Source of the DNA: Hydrogenophilales bacterium 28-61-23
Lineage (GTDB): Bacteria; Pseudomonadota; Gammaproteobacteria; Burkholderiales; Thiobacillaceae
NCBI GenBank assembly: GCA_002281555.1
Contig: NCGJ01000004.1
Span: forward strand, 124,001-188,000
DNA: 64,000 nt
Direction: 5' to 3'
A program made the position numbers and the translations under genes. Positions 18,436 through 26,845 of this stretch are shown here, piece by piece; the first letter of the stretch is position 1; the number at the start of each line of letters is the position of its first letter. The notes under the pieces were generated by a model that was not told the origin of the DNA, did not search any database, and was given only the letters and a program-made list of their open reading frames with translations.

Positions 18436-19469
18436 GCAGACTCCTTTTTCGGGTTGCTGACTTCGGTCATCCGAACCTTGCAGCACTTATCAGATGCCAG
18501 CCGCGCGGCCATGATGACTTGCATGACACTCAGGCCATCCTCACCCGATACCAATGGCGCCGTTCCATCGTTTAAGCAGGAAAGAACGTGCCGCCATTCG
18601 GCCAAATAACTGTCATCGCGTTGGTGCGGGTAGCTAAAAATGACCTGCCATGTTTTTGCGCCCGGCTCGTGGTACTCAACGTCGCCGGACAAGCCATTCC
18701 AGCGCAAGCTGCCGTTCTCGCCAATCGCCGTACACAGGCGTGTGGTGTCGTGACGAATAAAGTCCAGGTTGACGCTCGCGATCAACCCAGGGTTCGGCGC
18801 CGTTGGCGCAAAGCCGAAGAGCAGATGCGCGGTATCTTCAACATCAATGTCCAGATCGCTCTGCCGGCTGAGTGTAGCGGTGACCCAGTCGATTTCGCCA
18901 AATATCCAGCGCACATAGTCAATCTCGTGGCTGAGTTCCAGCAACGCCCCCCCCCCGAGTTCCCGCTGTGCTGAAACACCCTGTCGGTAATCTGCATCTG
19001 GACGCCATGAAGGAAGATATTGGCCGATCTCGCAGCGCACCGACAAAACCCTGCCGATCAGGCCTTCATGCAGCCGTTCGCGGAAGTGTTGCATTGAGGG
19101 CAAAAAACGCAGGTTGTAACCAGTTGCTAGAACGGCACTTTGACTGCGAGCAATCTCCAGTAATTGCGGCAAGTCATCGAGCGAGGCAGAGAGCGGTTTT
19201 TCAATCATCAGATGAACCCCCGCTCGTACCAGTGGCAACGCAACCTGCATATGGCAAGTCGCCGGATTCGCGATTACCGCAAGTTGTGGCCCGAACGCGA
19301 TAGCCAGTTCCAGGCTGGAAAAACAGCCATCTGCATATTCAGGAACCGATACGCACTCTTGGTGACGCAAGACCCGGATATCCGAATCGGGTAGCAACTG
19401 TCTGGCCAAGCGAAGATGGCGCTTGCCGATACTGCCGAGACCGATGATCAGAATACGATTTATCGTCAT
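18432..19469 (-). CDS. Gfo/Idh/MocA-family oxidoreductase with internal G10 tract
   Basis: 345 residues. NAD(P) motif IGLGSIGKRH near residue 9, the family EKP motif in MIEKPLS near 91, and ELSHEIDYV near 179, whose His is a usual catalytic residue. These enzymes oxidise or reduce sugar hydroxyl/keto groups. The codons for LGGGA just before that His form a run of ten G on the coding strand (18947-18956), which would allow slipped-strand on/off switching. The gene overlaps its neighbours on both sides by four bases, so it is translationally coupled to the cytidylyltransferase and the HisF-like gene. Confidence 0.85.
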   Translation of the reverse strand: MTINRILIIGLGSIGKRHLRLARQLLPDSDIRVLRHQECVSVPEYADGCFSSLELAIAFGPQLAVIANPATCHMQVALPLVRAGVHLMIEKPLSASLDDLPQLLEIARSQSAVLATGYNLRFLPSMQHFRERLHEGLIGRVLSVRCEIGQYLPSWRPDADYRQGVSAQRELGGGALLELSHEIDYVRWIFGEIDWVTATLSRQSDLDIDVEDTAHLLFGFAPTAPNPGLIASVNLDFIRHDTTRLCTAIGENGSLRWNGLSGDVEYHEPGAKTWQVIFSYPHQRDDSYLAEWRHVLSCLNDGTAPLVSGEDGLSVMQVIMAARLASDKCCKVRMTEVSNPKKESA

Positions 19470-20290
19470 CGGACAGCCAGCCGATCCGGGCGTGCCTCAC
19501 CCAGCAAAGTATCAACGGCCGGCCAGCTCGCAAGCTCTATACCAGAAGACAACACATTGGATCGTGCTTGCTTCAATCCATCACCGACAAAATTAAAAAG
19601 ATGCGCGGTAGCCACCGCATCCACGCGTGCATCAGCCAGCCCAACCGCAAGATGGGATGCATTGCCCGCACCGCCCGCAAGAATGACTGGCACAGTCCAA
19701 TTCGCAGGCAACACATCAAGCAGCGCAAGGTCGTACCCCTGGCCGGTGCCATCACGGTCGATGGAATTGAGATACCACTCCCCAACCATGCCATCGCCCA
19801 AGTGAAGCAAATGCCGATCCGCAGTGTCATCAAGCGCCTGCGAGCCCGACTCGATCCAGATTTTGTAGAAGCCCTCTTGCGTGCGTTTCAGATCTAAAGA
19901 ACCGACCACACATTGCTGACCAAACGCCTCGACCAACTCTTTCAGCAACTGCGGCTGCGTAAAGACAGGGCTATTGACCACCACCTTATCCGCGCCTGAA
20001 CGGAGCAAACGACGCGCATGCTCGACTGAACGAACCCCGCCACCCGCCGCAATTGGCATAAAGCAACCTTCCGTCAAAGCTTCCAACGCCTCGCAGAAAG
20101 CGGCCGTATTACGCTCACCCCGAGTCACATCCAGCACGATGAGTTCATCAACAAAAAAGGAGATGTGGGAAAAATTGTAGTTTTTCTGCAACCACGCCAG
20201 ATTTCCCACCTTCTGCAATCGAAAATTACGACTCAACATGAAATTCCCGTTGTCGTAAAGCAAGGTGAAAATAATACGTTTCTTCAGCAT
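19466..20290 (-). CDS. AglZ/HisF2-type acetamidino modification protein (HisF-like)
   Basis: 274 residues of the HisF (beta/alpha)8 barrel. IDRDGTGQG near 178 keeps the second HisF Asp, but the N-terminal Asp of HisF (in its CLD motif) aligns with Leu in TLLYDNG, so it should not make the histidine intermediate. This is the pattern of the HisF2/WbuZ proteins that work with a HisH-like glutaminase and an N-acetyl-sugar amidotransferase, passing ammonia to turn an N-acetyl group into an acetamidino group. All three genes are adjacent here. It ends in an ATGA overlap with the oxidoreductase gene. Confidence 0.85.
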   Translation of the reverse strand: MLKKRIIFTLLYDNGNFMLSRNFRLQKVGNLAWLQKNYNFSHISFFVDELIVLDVTRGERNTAAFCEALEALTEGCFMPIAAGGGVRSVEHARRLLRSGADKVVVNSPVFTQPQLLKELVEAFGQQCVVGSLDLKRTQEGFYKIWIESGSQALDDTADRHLLHLGDGMVGEWYLNSIDRDGTGQGYDLALLDVLPANWTVPVILAGGAGNASHLAVGLADARVDAVATAHLFNFVGDGLKQARSNVLSSGIELASWPAVDTLLGEARPDRLAVR

Positions 20291-20294
20291 AGCG

Positions 20295-20918
20295 TCAGCA
20301 AGCGAGAAAATTGCGCAACAACCTTAAGCCATTCGTTTGGCTCTTTTCGGGATGGAATTGCGTAGCGAAAATATTTTCGTATTCATAAGCTGCAAGAAAA
20401 TCCTGGCCGTAATTGCAGATTCCATGGCAGCCCGAAAGCCCGTTCGCTAGCAAGCGATATGAATGCACAAAATAAAAATCAGCAGGCGATGCGACACCCT
20501 GAAACAAGACGCTTTGGGTCTCACTACGCACATGGTTAAAACCAATATGCGGCACCTTCAGAGCACCCATCTGAGTCTGATCAAATCGATCTACCCGCGT
20601 TGGGATAAGGCCAAGTCCCGCTGTTTCGCCATCCTCATTGCCATGATCGGCCAATAGTTGCATACCCAAGCAAATACCTAACAACTTACGACCCTTGCCA
20701 GTAACCGCTTCCAGAATGGCCTGATCCAACTGGCTGTCACGAAGCGCCTGCATTGCCTTGCGAAAAGATCCGACGCCAGGAAGGATCAGCACATCGGCTC
20801 GCTCAACTTCCGAAGGGTTGCAACTGACGACTGAGTCATAACCAAGGTAGCTCAGCGCACTGCGTACAGACCACAGATTGCCCATGCCGTAGTCAACAAG
20901 AGTAACCGGCGCTCCCAT
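20295..20918 (-). CDS. hisH: HisH-like glutamine amidotransferase (acetamidino pathway)
   Basis: 207 residues, class I glutaminase. Nucleophile Cys in LGICLGMQLL near 80, and His/Glu of the triad in TQFHPEKS near 186. It releases ammonia from glutamine. Gene context (HisF2-like downstream, N-acetyl sugar amidotransferase upstream, no other his genes) says it serves sugar amidination rather than histidine synthesis, like WbuY and HisH2. ATG at 20918 follows the previous stop after 2 bases; an upstream in-frame start would overlap that gene. The spacer to the HisF-like gene is only 4 bases. Confidence 0.88.
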   Translation of the reverse strand: MGAPVTLVDYGMGNLWSVRSALSYLGYDSVVSCNPSEVERADVLILPGVGSFRKAMQALRDSQLDQAILEAVTGKGRKLLGICLGMQLLADHGNEDGETAGLGLIPTRVDRFDQTQMGALKVPHIGFNHVRSETQSVLFQGVASPADFYFVHSYRLLANGLSGCHGICNYGQDFLAAYEYENIFATQFHPEKSQTNGLRLLRNFLAC

Positions 20919-20920
20919 GC

Positions 20921-22024
20921 TCAGGTAACGACAAAACGTGGTTTCCAATAGCCATCCACTTTTTCAAACAAATCTTTATTTGCGAATTTATCCAAAACAC
21001 CAAGAAATTCCCGAAGTGAAATGCCATAATATTTAGCATATCTCTCAAATCCCTGCACAGGCGGCTGATTATCATAAATATTAACAAGATTAATAGCCTG
21101 CTCCCGCGTCATTGCACCACGCCTGATTTCTATCCCGGCATCTTGAGTTGCGCGACCAAACCCGAATTTCAGGTACATAAGATAATAATGAAGCGACGCC
21201 AATTCCTGATCATTCTGAGCAAAATTTGTAAACGTACCTACAACTCCATCCTGATATTCCTCCAACCCACAGAACTCTTTAGCAACAAGATAGTTTCGGT
21301 AGGGATCCCAGGCCTCATAGTAACTAAAATGCGTTACATCAAGGCCGGACATTTCCTTATAAAGCGACGGATCGAACTCAAACCAATAAAGTTCTTGTTT
21401 GCTAAGCCCGGATTCTTTAATCACATGGTCATAAGTTGAGTTCAAGTAAGCTTTTTTCATATACTCAATTCCATATGTTGCAATATTTTTTCTTTCCGTG
21501 CTACCACCATATTCTATTTCACCATCCTCCGAGTAAAAGACCAGATTTATGCCGAAACTATTTGCAATGCGGAGAACTGCCGTATGTATTGCAATCAACC
21601 AACCATAGTATCCTTGTCCAAAATCCAGAAAACCAATCCTATCAAGAATCCGCATAGACTCTTGATTTACCGAGACATGAATGTGCTCAAAACCACTATT
21701 GATAAAAGAAATAAGATTTTTATCACCCAATTCCAGCGGCATCGGCGGCCTTACGGTCAGGCAGAGTGCGTTTATCCCATAGCGAGACTTAAGTGTGTGT
21801 GCAACATAAGAACCATCTTTTCCGCCACTAACAGTTACAATGCAATCAAAATCGCCTTTCCCTCTATGCTTTTCCAGCAATTCGTGCAACTCAGATTCAC
21901 GCTTTGCCCAGTTAAGACTTTTCTTCTCCTCCATCCACTGGCATGCATTACACCAACCACGATGATCAAATTCTATTCTCGGACGGGTTGAGGCATTCAG
22001 GCAGTTCTTGCACCATGAAATCAC
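20921..22024 (-). CDS. N-acetyl sugar amidotransferase (WbpG/PseA/PtmG family), GTG start
   Basis: 367 residues. An N-terminal zinc-ribbon-like CKNC ... CNAC pair (residues 5-28) is followed by a PP-loop ATPase motif SGGKDGSYV near 66. These enzymes adenylate the N-acetyl group of a sugar and add ammonia from the HisH/HisF pair to give an acetamidino (N-acetimidoyl) group, as on pseudaminic and legionaminic acids or FucNAm. The GTG start at 22024 has AGGAG ten bases upstream. The gene is strikingly A+T rich (a sample line is 32 percent G+C) next to 57 percent or more nearby, suggesting separate acquisition. Confidence 0.88.
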   Translation of the reverse strand: MISWCKNCLNASTRPRIEFDHRGWCNACQWMEEKKSLNWAKRESELHELLEKHRGKGDFDCIVTVSGGKDGSYVAHTLKSRYGINALCLTVRPPMPLELGDKNLISFINSGFEHIHVSVNQESMRILDRIGFLDFGQGYYGWLIAIHTAVLRIANSFGINLVFYSEDGEIEYGGSTERKNIATYGIEYMKKAYLNSTYDHVIKESGLSKQELYWFEFDPSLYKEMSGLDVTHFSYYEAWDPYRNYLVAKEFCGLEEYQDGVVGTFTNFAQNDQELASLHYYLMYLKFGFGRATQDAGIEIRRGAMTREQAINLVNIYDNQPPVQGFERYAKYYGISLREFLGVLDKFANKDLFEKVDGYWKPRFVVT

Positions 22025-22055
22025 TTTATTTTCACTCCTAGCTCAATTAGGTTAA

Positions 22056-23138
22056 TCAAACTTTTATAGAACTATTATTTGCCATCACCAAATCATCGGG
22101 TCTGCCCACATCCAGCCATGGCTCATGCATCGGATACGCCACAGTCCGCTTGGCTTTCGCCTGAAGTCGCTCAAATAGTGTGGGCATGTCGCACGCAGCA
22201 TCAGCCGCCAATTCACTCAAGGCTTCCGGGGACAGGGCATAAACTCCAGCATTGATATGGCTACGCGCAACAGGTTTTTCCTCGAAACCAACAATCTCCA
22301 CGCCTTGCGTCTGCACCACACCAAAAGGGTGCTGCCATTCGTGAATGCGCACAGCCATGGTGGCAGTAGCATTATGGCGGCTATGAAAATCCAGTAGTTC
22401 ACCATAGCGAATATCGGTCATCACATCACCGTTGGTGACCACAAACGGCAGTTCAGGCCGCGGGTTGAGCAGGGCCAGAGCGCCGGCCGTACCGAGCGGA
22501 GCTTGCTCACGCAAGTAACCAATCCTCACCTCCAATTGATCGCCACAGCCAAAGTAATCCTCAATCATGTGTCCCAGGTGGTGGATGGCGAGCACAAAAT
22601 GGTTGAAGCCCTCCAATCTGGCCCGCTCGATAATGTGCTCCAGCATCGGCTTACCGGCTACCTTAACCATGGGTTTGGGGCAGTTTTCGGTATGTGGCAG
22701 CAGCCGCGTACCCTTGCCCCCCGCCATGATCACCATCAGATTGGAGCGCGTCGCCGGCGTGGTGATCTCATCCCAAAGGTGCAGCCCAACCAAATGCTGT
22801 CGTTCATCTACGACCGGAATTTGCTGGATTTTATTGGCCATCATCAACTGCATGACCGTTTCGCGCCCCAACCCTGGAGGCACGACCAAGGCATTGTGAT
22901 GAATCACGCTGGTGATGGGGCTATTGAGATCGAGCCCCCGCAGCAACCCGCGGCGGATATCGCCATCGGAAATCGTGCCTACCAATTCGCCCTGCGGATT
23001 GACCACCAGAACGATCTTGATAGCAACATGGTCAAGATTGCGGATCGCTTGCTGTATGGTGGCATCAGCCGGCACGATGGCTTGGCGCCATCGTTCAGAT
23101 CCAACCGGATTTAAGTTCGCATCATGCACTTGCTGCAT
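22056..23138 (-). CDS. CBS-domain sugar nucleotidyltransferase (PtmE-like)
   Basis: 360 residues. The first ~120 residues are a CBS pair (VGTISDGDIRRGL near 56; IPVVDERQHLVGL near 111), the rest a nucleotidyltransferase with VIMAGGKGTRLLPHTENCPK near 140 and a metal Asp in VVTNGDVMTDI near 240. In Campylobacter, PtmE of this layout makes GDP-glucosamine-1-phosphate or GDP-GlcNAc, the entry to legionaminic acid. The same role is inferred here because LegB, LegC, LegG and LegI homologues follow in the operon. ATG at 23138 is chosen; a TTG at 23147 overlapping the deacetylase stop is equally possible. Confidence 0.83.
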   Translation of the reverse strand: MQQVHDANLNPVGSERWRQAIVPADATIQQAIRNLDHVAIKIVLVVNPQGELVGTISDGDIRRGLLRGLDLNSPITSVIHHNALVVPPGLGRETVMQLMMANKIQQIPVVDERQHLVGLHLWDEITTPATRSNLMVIMAGGKGTRLLPHTENCPKPMVKVAGKPMLEHIIERARLEGFNHFVLAIHHLGHMIEDYFGCGDQLEVRIGYLREQAPLGTAGALALLNPRPELPFVVTNGDVMTDIRYGELLDFHSRHNATATMAVRIHEWQHPFGVVQTQGVEIVGFEEKPVARSHINAGVYALSPEALSELAADAACDMPTLFERLQAKAKRTVAYPMHEPWLDVGRPDDLVMANNSSIKV

Positions 23139-23143
23139 TTCTC

Positions 23144-23812
23144 TCAATATCTTTCCCGCAACAACTGAAATGCCTCGGCCGCCATGAAACCAGACTGAGC
23201 CCCGCGCACTTGGGCCAATGCCCGCACCGCCGACTCACTTCGCGGGAAGGGAAATTCGCCCAACTCTGATTGATAGCAACTCAGCAACTGGAGTTTTCTC
23301 TCCAGGTACATACTGATATCGACAAAAACATTGGGTTTGAAGACCGCCTCGGCGTCCAGGATGCAATCTGTTTCTGACAATGTTTCATAGGCGAGAATGC
23401 GTTTTATTGATGGGTAACGGAACCATTTACTGCACGCCGCCACAGCCTCAAAAACAATGCGATGATCGGAATGGATGTCGTGTGCATATGGCACGAAAAC
23501 TTCCTCAGGTTCGAAGCGTTTGAACACTTGGGAAATACGCCCGACCAGTTCGCCTGTCGGCACCCGATCAAGTTTCGTGGTGGAAAACTCCAGTGAAAAC
23601 AGATTATCAGGTTTGATACACAGACCTTCACGGACTTGCAGAATCTCCCGCTCGCGCGCCTGTACCTTCGTGGAATCGTAACCATCTTTTTCCAAAACTG
23701 CAGTGATCAACAGCCACCCAACTGTTCCGCCTTCTGCATGCCGTCGTAGCAGCGCACCTCCGCAACCAAGCAATTCGTCATCTGGATGCGGGGCGACAAT
23801 CAACGTTTTCAA
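23144..23812 (-). CDS. PIG-L/LmbE-family N-deacetylase, TTG start
   Basis: 222 residues. The zinc motif AHPDDELLG at residues 8-16 and HDIHSDH near 110 define the family, which removes acetyl groups from N-acetylglucosamine-type substrates. The start is a TTG at 23812 that overlaps the formyltransferase stop (TTGA) and has GGAGAG five bases upstream. Coupling to a formyltransferase suggests an exchange of N-acetyl for N-formyl on an amino sugar of the legionaminic-type pathway. It is not part of the standard Leg pathway. Confidence 0.85.
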   Translation of the reverse strand: MKTLIVAPHPDDELLGCGGALLRRHAEGGTVGWLLITAVLEKDGYDSTKVQAREREILQVREGLCIKPDNLFSLEFSTTKLDRVPTGELVGRISQVFKRFEPEEVFVPYAHDIHSDHRIVFEAVAACSKWFRYPSIKRILAYETLSETDCILDAEAVFKPNVFVDISMYLERKLQLLSCYQSELGEFPFPRSESAVRALAQVRGAQSGFMAAEAFQLLRERY

Positions 23813-24690
23813 AGATACTCTCCGACAGACATATTCACTGATGGCTCGATTTGAAGCAGTCGAATGGCGCCCTGGCCAGTATTAACAACGACACCCCGCG
23901 CATCACTTGCAAGCACCTTACCCGGCTCAAGGTTAGGTTGGAAGGTTTCAGTGATCTCGGTACGCCACACCCTGATGTCTTGTCCGTCACGCATGAAGTG
24001 GGCGCCGACATAGGGCCGCGTCAAGCCGCGCACCAGATTATGTATAGATAGCGCCGACATGCGCCAATCGATTTGCCCATCCTGTCGACCGCGCTTGCGC
24101 CATGTGTTTCCAGAGCCCTGCTCTTGCGGTCGCCGAACAAAAGTGCATGCACTCAGAAGCGGTAGGAATTCCTCAATCTGCGATAAAGCTACTGCTGTCA
24201 TTCTGGAATACAGGCTGCCAGCATCATCTTCAGCAAGGATAGGCAGAACACGTTGCGACAGGATATCGCCTGTATCCGCGCCTTCATTCATGAAAAAAAA
24301 GGTCGAGCCAGTTTCCCTCAAACCCAGCGCAAGCGCCCAGATGAGCGGATGACGCCCTCGATTGGCAGGCAACAGAGTCGGGTGATAGCCCACAACCCCC
24401 ATGGCTGCCAAGTCCAACAAAGGCCGCTTGATCAGACGCGACCATCCGAAACAAAACACAACATCAGGCTTTAACGCAGAAATCCACTCCAGCGTCTCTT
24501 GACTATTGATATCCGATGCATATCGCACCGGGATCGCCGCGCCTTGGGCGATCGCTGTCAAATCCAGATGATCAGCATTGAAGACAGAGGCTTCCAGCGT
24601 GCACACCCCCACCACATTCGCATGCAACTCGATCAGCTTTTGTAGCGCCTTGGCCGAGAATTCGACCGCACCGATAAAAAGAATTTTCAT
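23809..24690 (-). CDS. formyltransferase-family protein with atypical active site (GYH)
   Basis: 293 residues of the methionyl-tRNA formyltransferase/sugar N-formyltransferase fold. HPTLLPANRGRHP near residue 103 and GADTGDIL near 138 correspond to the catalytic His and Asp loops. The family's catalytic Asn, two residues before the His, is Gly here (GYH instead of NxH). The conserved surroundings argue against a dead gene; a sub-family with changed chemistry or substrate is likelier. It starts in a TAATG overlap with the epimerase gene and is coupled to the PIG-L deacetylase. Donor would be formyl-tetrahydrofolate if active. Confidence 0.8.
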   Translation of the reverse strand: MKILFIGAVEFSAKALQKLIELHANVVGVCTLEASVFNADHLDLTAIAQGAAIPVRYASDINSQETLEWISALKPDVVFCFGWSRLIKRPLLDLAAMGVVGYHPTLLPANRGRHPLIWALALGLRETGSTFFFMNEGADTGDILSQRVLPILAEDDAGSLYSRMTAVALSQIEEFLPLLSACTFVRRPQEQGSGNTWRKRGRQDGQIDWRMSALSIHNLVRGLTRPYVGAHFMRDGQDIRVWRTEITETFQPNLEPGKVLASDARGVVVNTGQGAIRLLQIEPSVNMSVGEYL

Positions 24691-25847
24691 TACTGTGTCA
24701 GATCGTGAAACCGCTTTTTGAGCAGATCATTGAAGGTTATCTGTTCCAGATTCCGCACGATTGCCTCACTGGCACCGCCGACGCCATATGGATTTTGCAC
24801 GCTCGACAAATCAGCCTGGAAACTTGGTTCATAAAGCCTTTGCAGAGCTTGAGCGATAGCCGCCCTGTTTGGCTCACACTCAATCACGCTTGCCGCCTTC
24901 AATCGACCCCGCTGCCGATCGCCGATATTGATGGAGCCTTTTTTGAAGCTGGGCACCTCTATAAGTCCGCTTGATGAGTTGCCGACTACGGCATCCACCT
25001 GCGCGATGGCTGATAAATAGCGAAGCTGGCCCAGCGAGGTATAGGCCTTGGCATAGGAACGCTGGGCAACGAATGCTTCAATCATCTCAAACAGCACACG
25101 CCCTCCGGTATCGGCATTGGGCATGGTGAAAATGAGATGCGTATCTTGCAGCGCATCCAAGGCCGCCAAGAGCTCCCCCATCTGCGCTGCCGCAGTGTCT
25201 TGCTCCAAGGTGACCGGATGAAAGGTAATCAGTAGATTCCTCTTGCCAAGCTTGAAATCCAGTGATGCCTCCAGCGCAGAGCGGTCAAGTAACGGCAACT
25301 TGAGGATATTATCGATGCCCAGTCCGCCCACCAGAAACACCCGCTCTGGGTCTTCGCCCAACTGAATGACGCGCTGGCGATACTCCTCGGCAGCAACAAA
25401 ATGCAGATGAGACATTTTGGTGATGGAATGCCGTATTGGTTCATCGATGAGCCCCTCGGTCGCTTCTCCGCCGTGCAGATGAGCGATAGGGATGCGCGCA
25501 ATCATCGCGGCGGATACGGCGGCGAATATTTCGTAGCGGTCGCCTAGTACCAGCACCAGATCAGGATTCAAGGCAGCGAAAGCATCGGCGAAACCAATCA
25601 TCGCCAGGCCCATTGATTTCGCCACGCCAACAGCCGTATCGGAGCTGAGCAACATTTCAACTTTGCGGTCGATCATGAAGCCATCGGCTTCAATCTCACG
25701 ATAGGTCAGTCCAAACTCCGGCGAGAGGTGCATGCCTGTCGCGATCACCTGCAATTCCAGCTCAGGCGACCGCTGAATTCCATCCAACACCCAACGCAAC
25801 AAACCGTAATCGGCGCGGGTACCGGTAACGACACAGATCTTTTTCAC
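24690..25847 (-). CDS. neuC: hydrolysing UDP-GlcNAc-type 2-epimerase (NeuC/LegG)
   Basis: 385 residues. TGTRADYGLL at residues 8-17 and HGGEATEGLIDE near 124 are hallmarks of NeuC/LegG; GNSSSGLIEVPSFKKG near 298 is the conserved nucleotide-release region. The enzyme hydrolyses the nucleotide-linked sugar and inverts C2, here presumably a GDP- or UDP-linked 2,4-diamino-6-deoxy sugar, giving the free mannose-configured acceptor for the synthase. The start is a GTG at 25847 overlapping the synthase stop. It stands in the usual neuC-neuB arrangement. Confidence 0.9.
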   Translation of the reverse strand: MKKICVVTGTRADYGLLRWVLDGIQRSPELELQVIATGMHLSPEFGLTYREIEADGFMIDRKVEMLLSSDTAVGVAKSMGLAMIGFADAFAALNPDLVLVLGDRYEIFAAVSAAMIARIPIAHLHGGEATEGLIDEPIRHSITKMSHLHFVAAEEYRQRVIQLGEDPERVFLVGGLGIDNILKLPLLDRSALEASLDFKLGKRNLLITFHPVTLEQDTAAAQMGELLAALDALQDTHLIFTMPNADTGGRVLFEMIEAFVAQRSYAKAYTSLGQLRYLSAIAQVDAVVGNSSSGLIEVPSFKKGSINIGDRQRGRLKAASVIECEPNRAAIAQALQRLYEPSFQADLSSVQNPYGVGGASEAIVRNLEQITFNDLLKKRFHDLTQ

Positions 25848-26845
25848 AACGTAATCAATTCGTCTGTGGCGAAGTCACACCCAGCCGCGCGCCCGATAAC
25901 TTCATCCCAACGCATCGGCGATATCCCGGAACCAGGGCGCTTGGTGGTTAGATTTTCTGACGAAAATATCTCGCCCCTACGAATGGCCTTGGCGGCCACT
26001 AACGATTTGCGGACGATAGGCCTGTTCTTCGCCTCGCTCGCACTCGGTCGCTTGATGCCGTCGCCTAGCGCCTGTTCGATGTTGCGAATGGCCGAGACCA
26101 TTGCCTTAAGCTCATCGGGTTCCAGGCTGGCCTTGTGGTCGGGGCCTGGGAGATTGCGATCCAGGGTGAAATGTTTCTCGATCACCGATGCCCCCAGAGC
26201 CACTGCAGCAATCGGCACCTCAATGCCAGGCGTGTGGTCGGAATACCCCACCGCCACGCCAAGCGCCCGGCCAATATTGCCCATCGCCAGCAGATTTACA
26301 TCGGACATAGGCGTGGGATATTCGGTGTTGCAGTGGAGCACCGTAATGCGCTCGCGCGGAGTACCCGCAGTTTCCAGTACATCCAGCGAGGCTTCGATTT
26401 CACCCAGCGTCGCCATGCCGGTTGAAATGATGACCGGCTTGCCCAACCCTCCGATATGGCGCAAATAAGGCAAGTTGGTAATTTCGCCAGAAGGGATTTT
26501 TATACGATCCACGCCAAGCTCAACTAAAAAATCAACGCTTTGTATATCGAAGCCAGTACTACAAAAAACAATGCTCTGCTGCCGGCAATGCTCTATCAAC
26601 ACCCCGTGCATCTCACGTTTGAGCTCCAGGCGATGCAGCATGGCGTGTTGGGATTCGGCCGCATCCGTGGTTTGAGTTTGGTAAGCGGCCTTTTTGGCTG
26701 CGGCAGTTGCGAGGCGGTCCGCCGAGAAGGTCTGGAACTTGACCAGATCGGCCCCCGCTTCAGCCGCGATTTCGATCAGGCGTTTGGCCATATTGATATC
26801 GCCATTATGATTTACACCAGCCTCGGCGATGATTAGCGTTTTCAT
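25844..26845 (-). CDS. neuB: NeuB/LegI-type nonulosonic acid synthase, module B
   Basis: 333 residues: PEP-condensing barrel plus C-terminal SAF domain (about 275-333). AEAGVNHNGD at 7-16, KFQTFSAD near 36, KIPSGEITNLP near 116 and EKHFTLDRNLPGPDH near 222 are the standard NeuB/LegI motifs. It condenses phosphoenolpyruvate with an N-acylated mannosamine-type sugar to give a nonulosonic acid. With LegB, LegC and LegG homologues beside it, a legionaminic-acid-type product is likely. It overlaps both neighbours by four bases (ATGA/GTGA). Confidence 0.92.
   Translation of the reverse strand: MKTLIIAEAGVNHNGDINMAKRLIEIAAEAGADLVKFQTFSADRLATAAAKKAAYQTQTTDAAESQHAMLHRLELKREMHGVLIEHCRQQSIVFCSTGFDIQSVDFLVELGVDRIKIPSGEITNLPYLRHIGGLGKPVIISTGMATLGEIEASLDVLETAGTPRERITVLHCNTEYPTPMSDVNLLAMGNIGRALGVAVGYSDHTPGIEVPIAAVALGASVIEKHFTLDRNLPGPDHKASLEPDELKAMVSAIRNIEQALGDGIKRPSASEAKNRPIVRKSLVAAKAIRRGEIFSSENLTTKRPGSGISPMRWDEVIGRAAGCDFATDELITL

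Noticed and set aside
19466-20918. HisF and HisH as histidine biosynthesis
   Set aside because: No other his genes are near, the HisF-like protein lacks the first catalytic Asp, and an N-acetyl sugar amidotransferase is adjacent.
24295-24302. A8 run as a phase-variable tract in the formyltransferase gene
   Set aside because: Eight A is common by chance and encodes Phe codons that the family conserves; the ten-G tract is the only one long enough to report.
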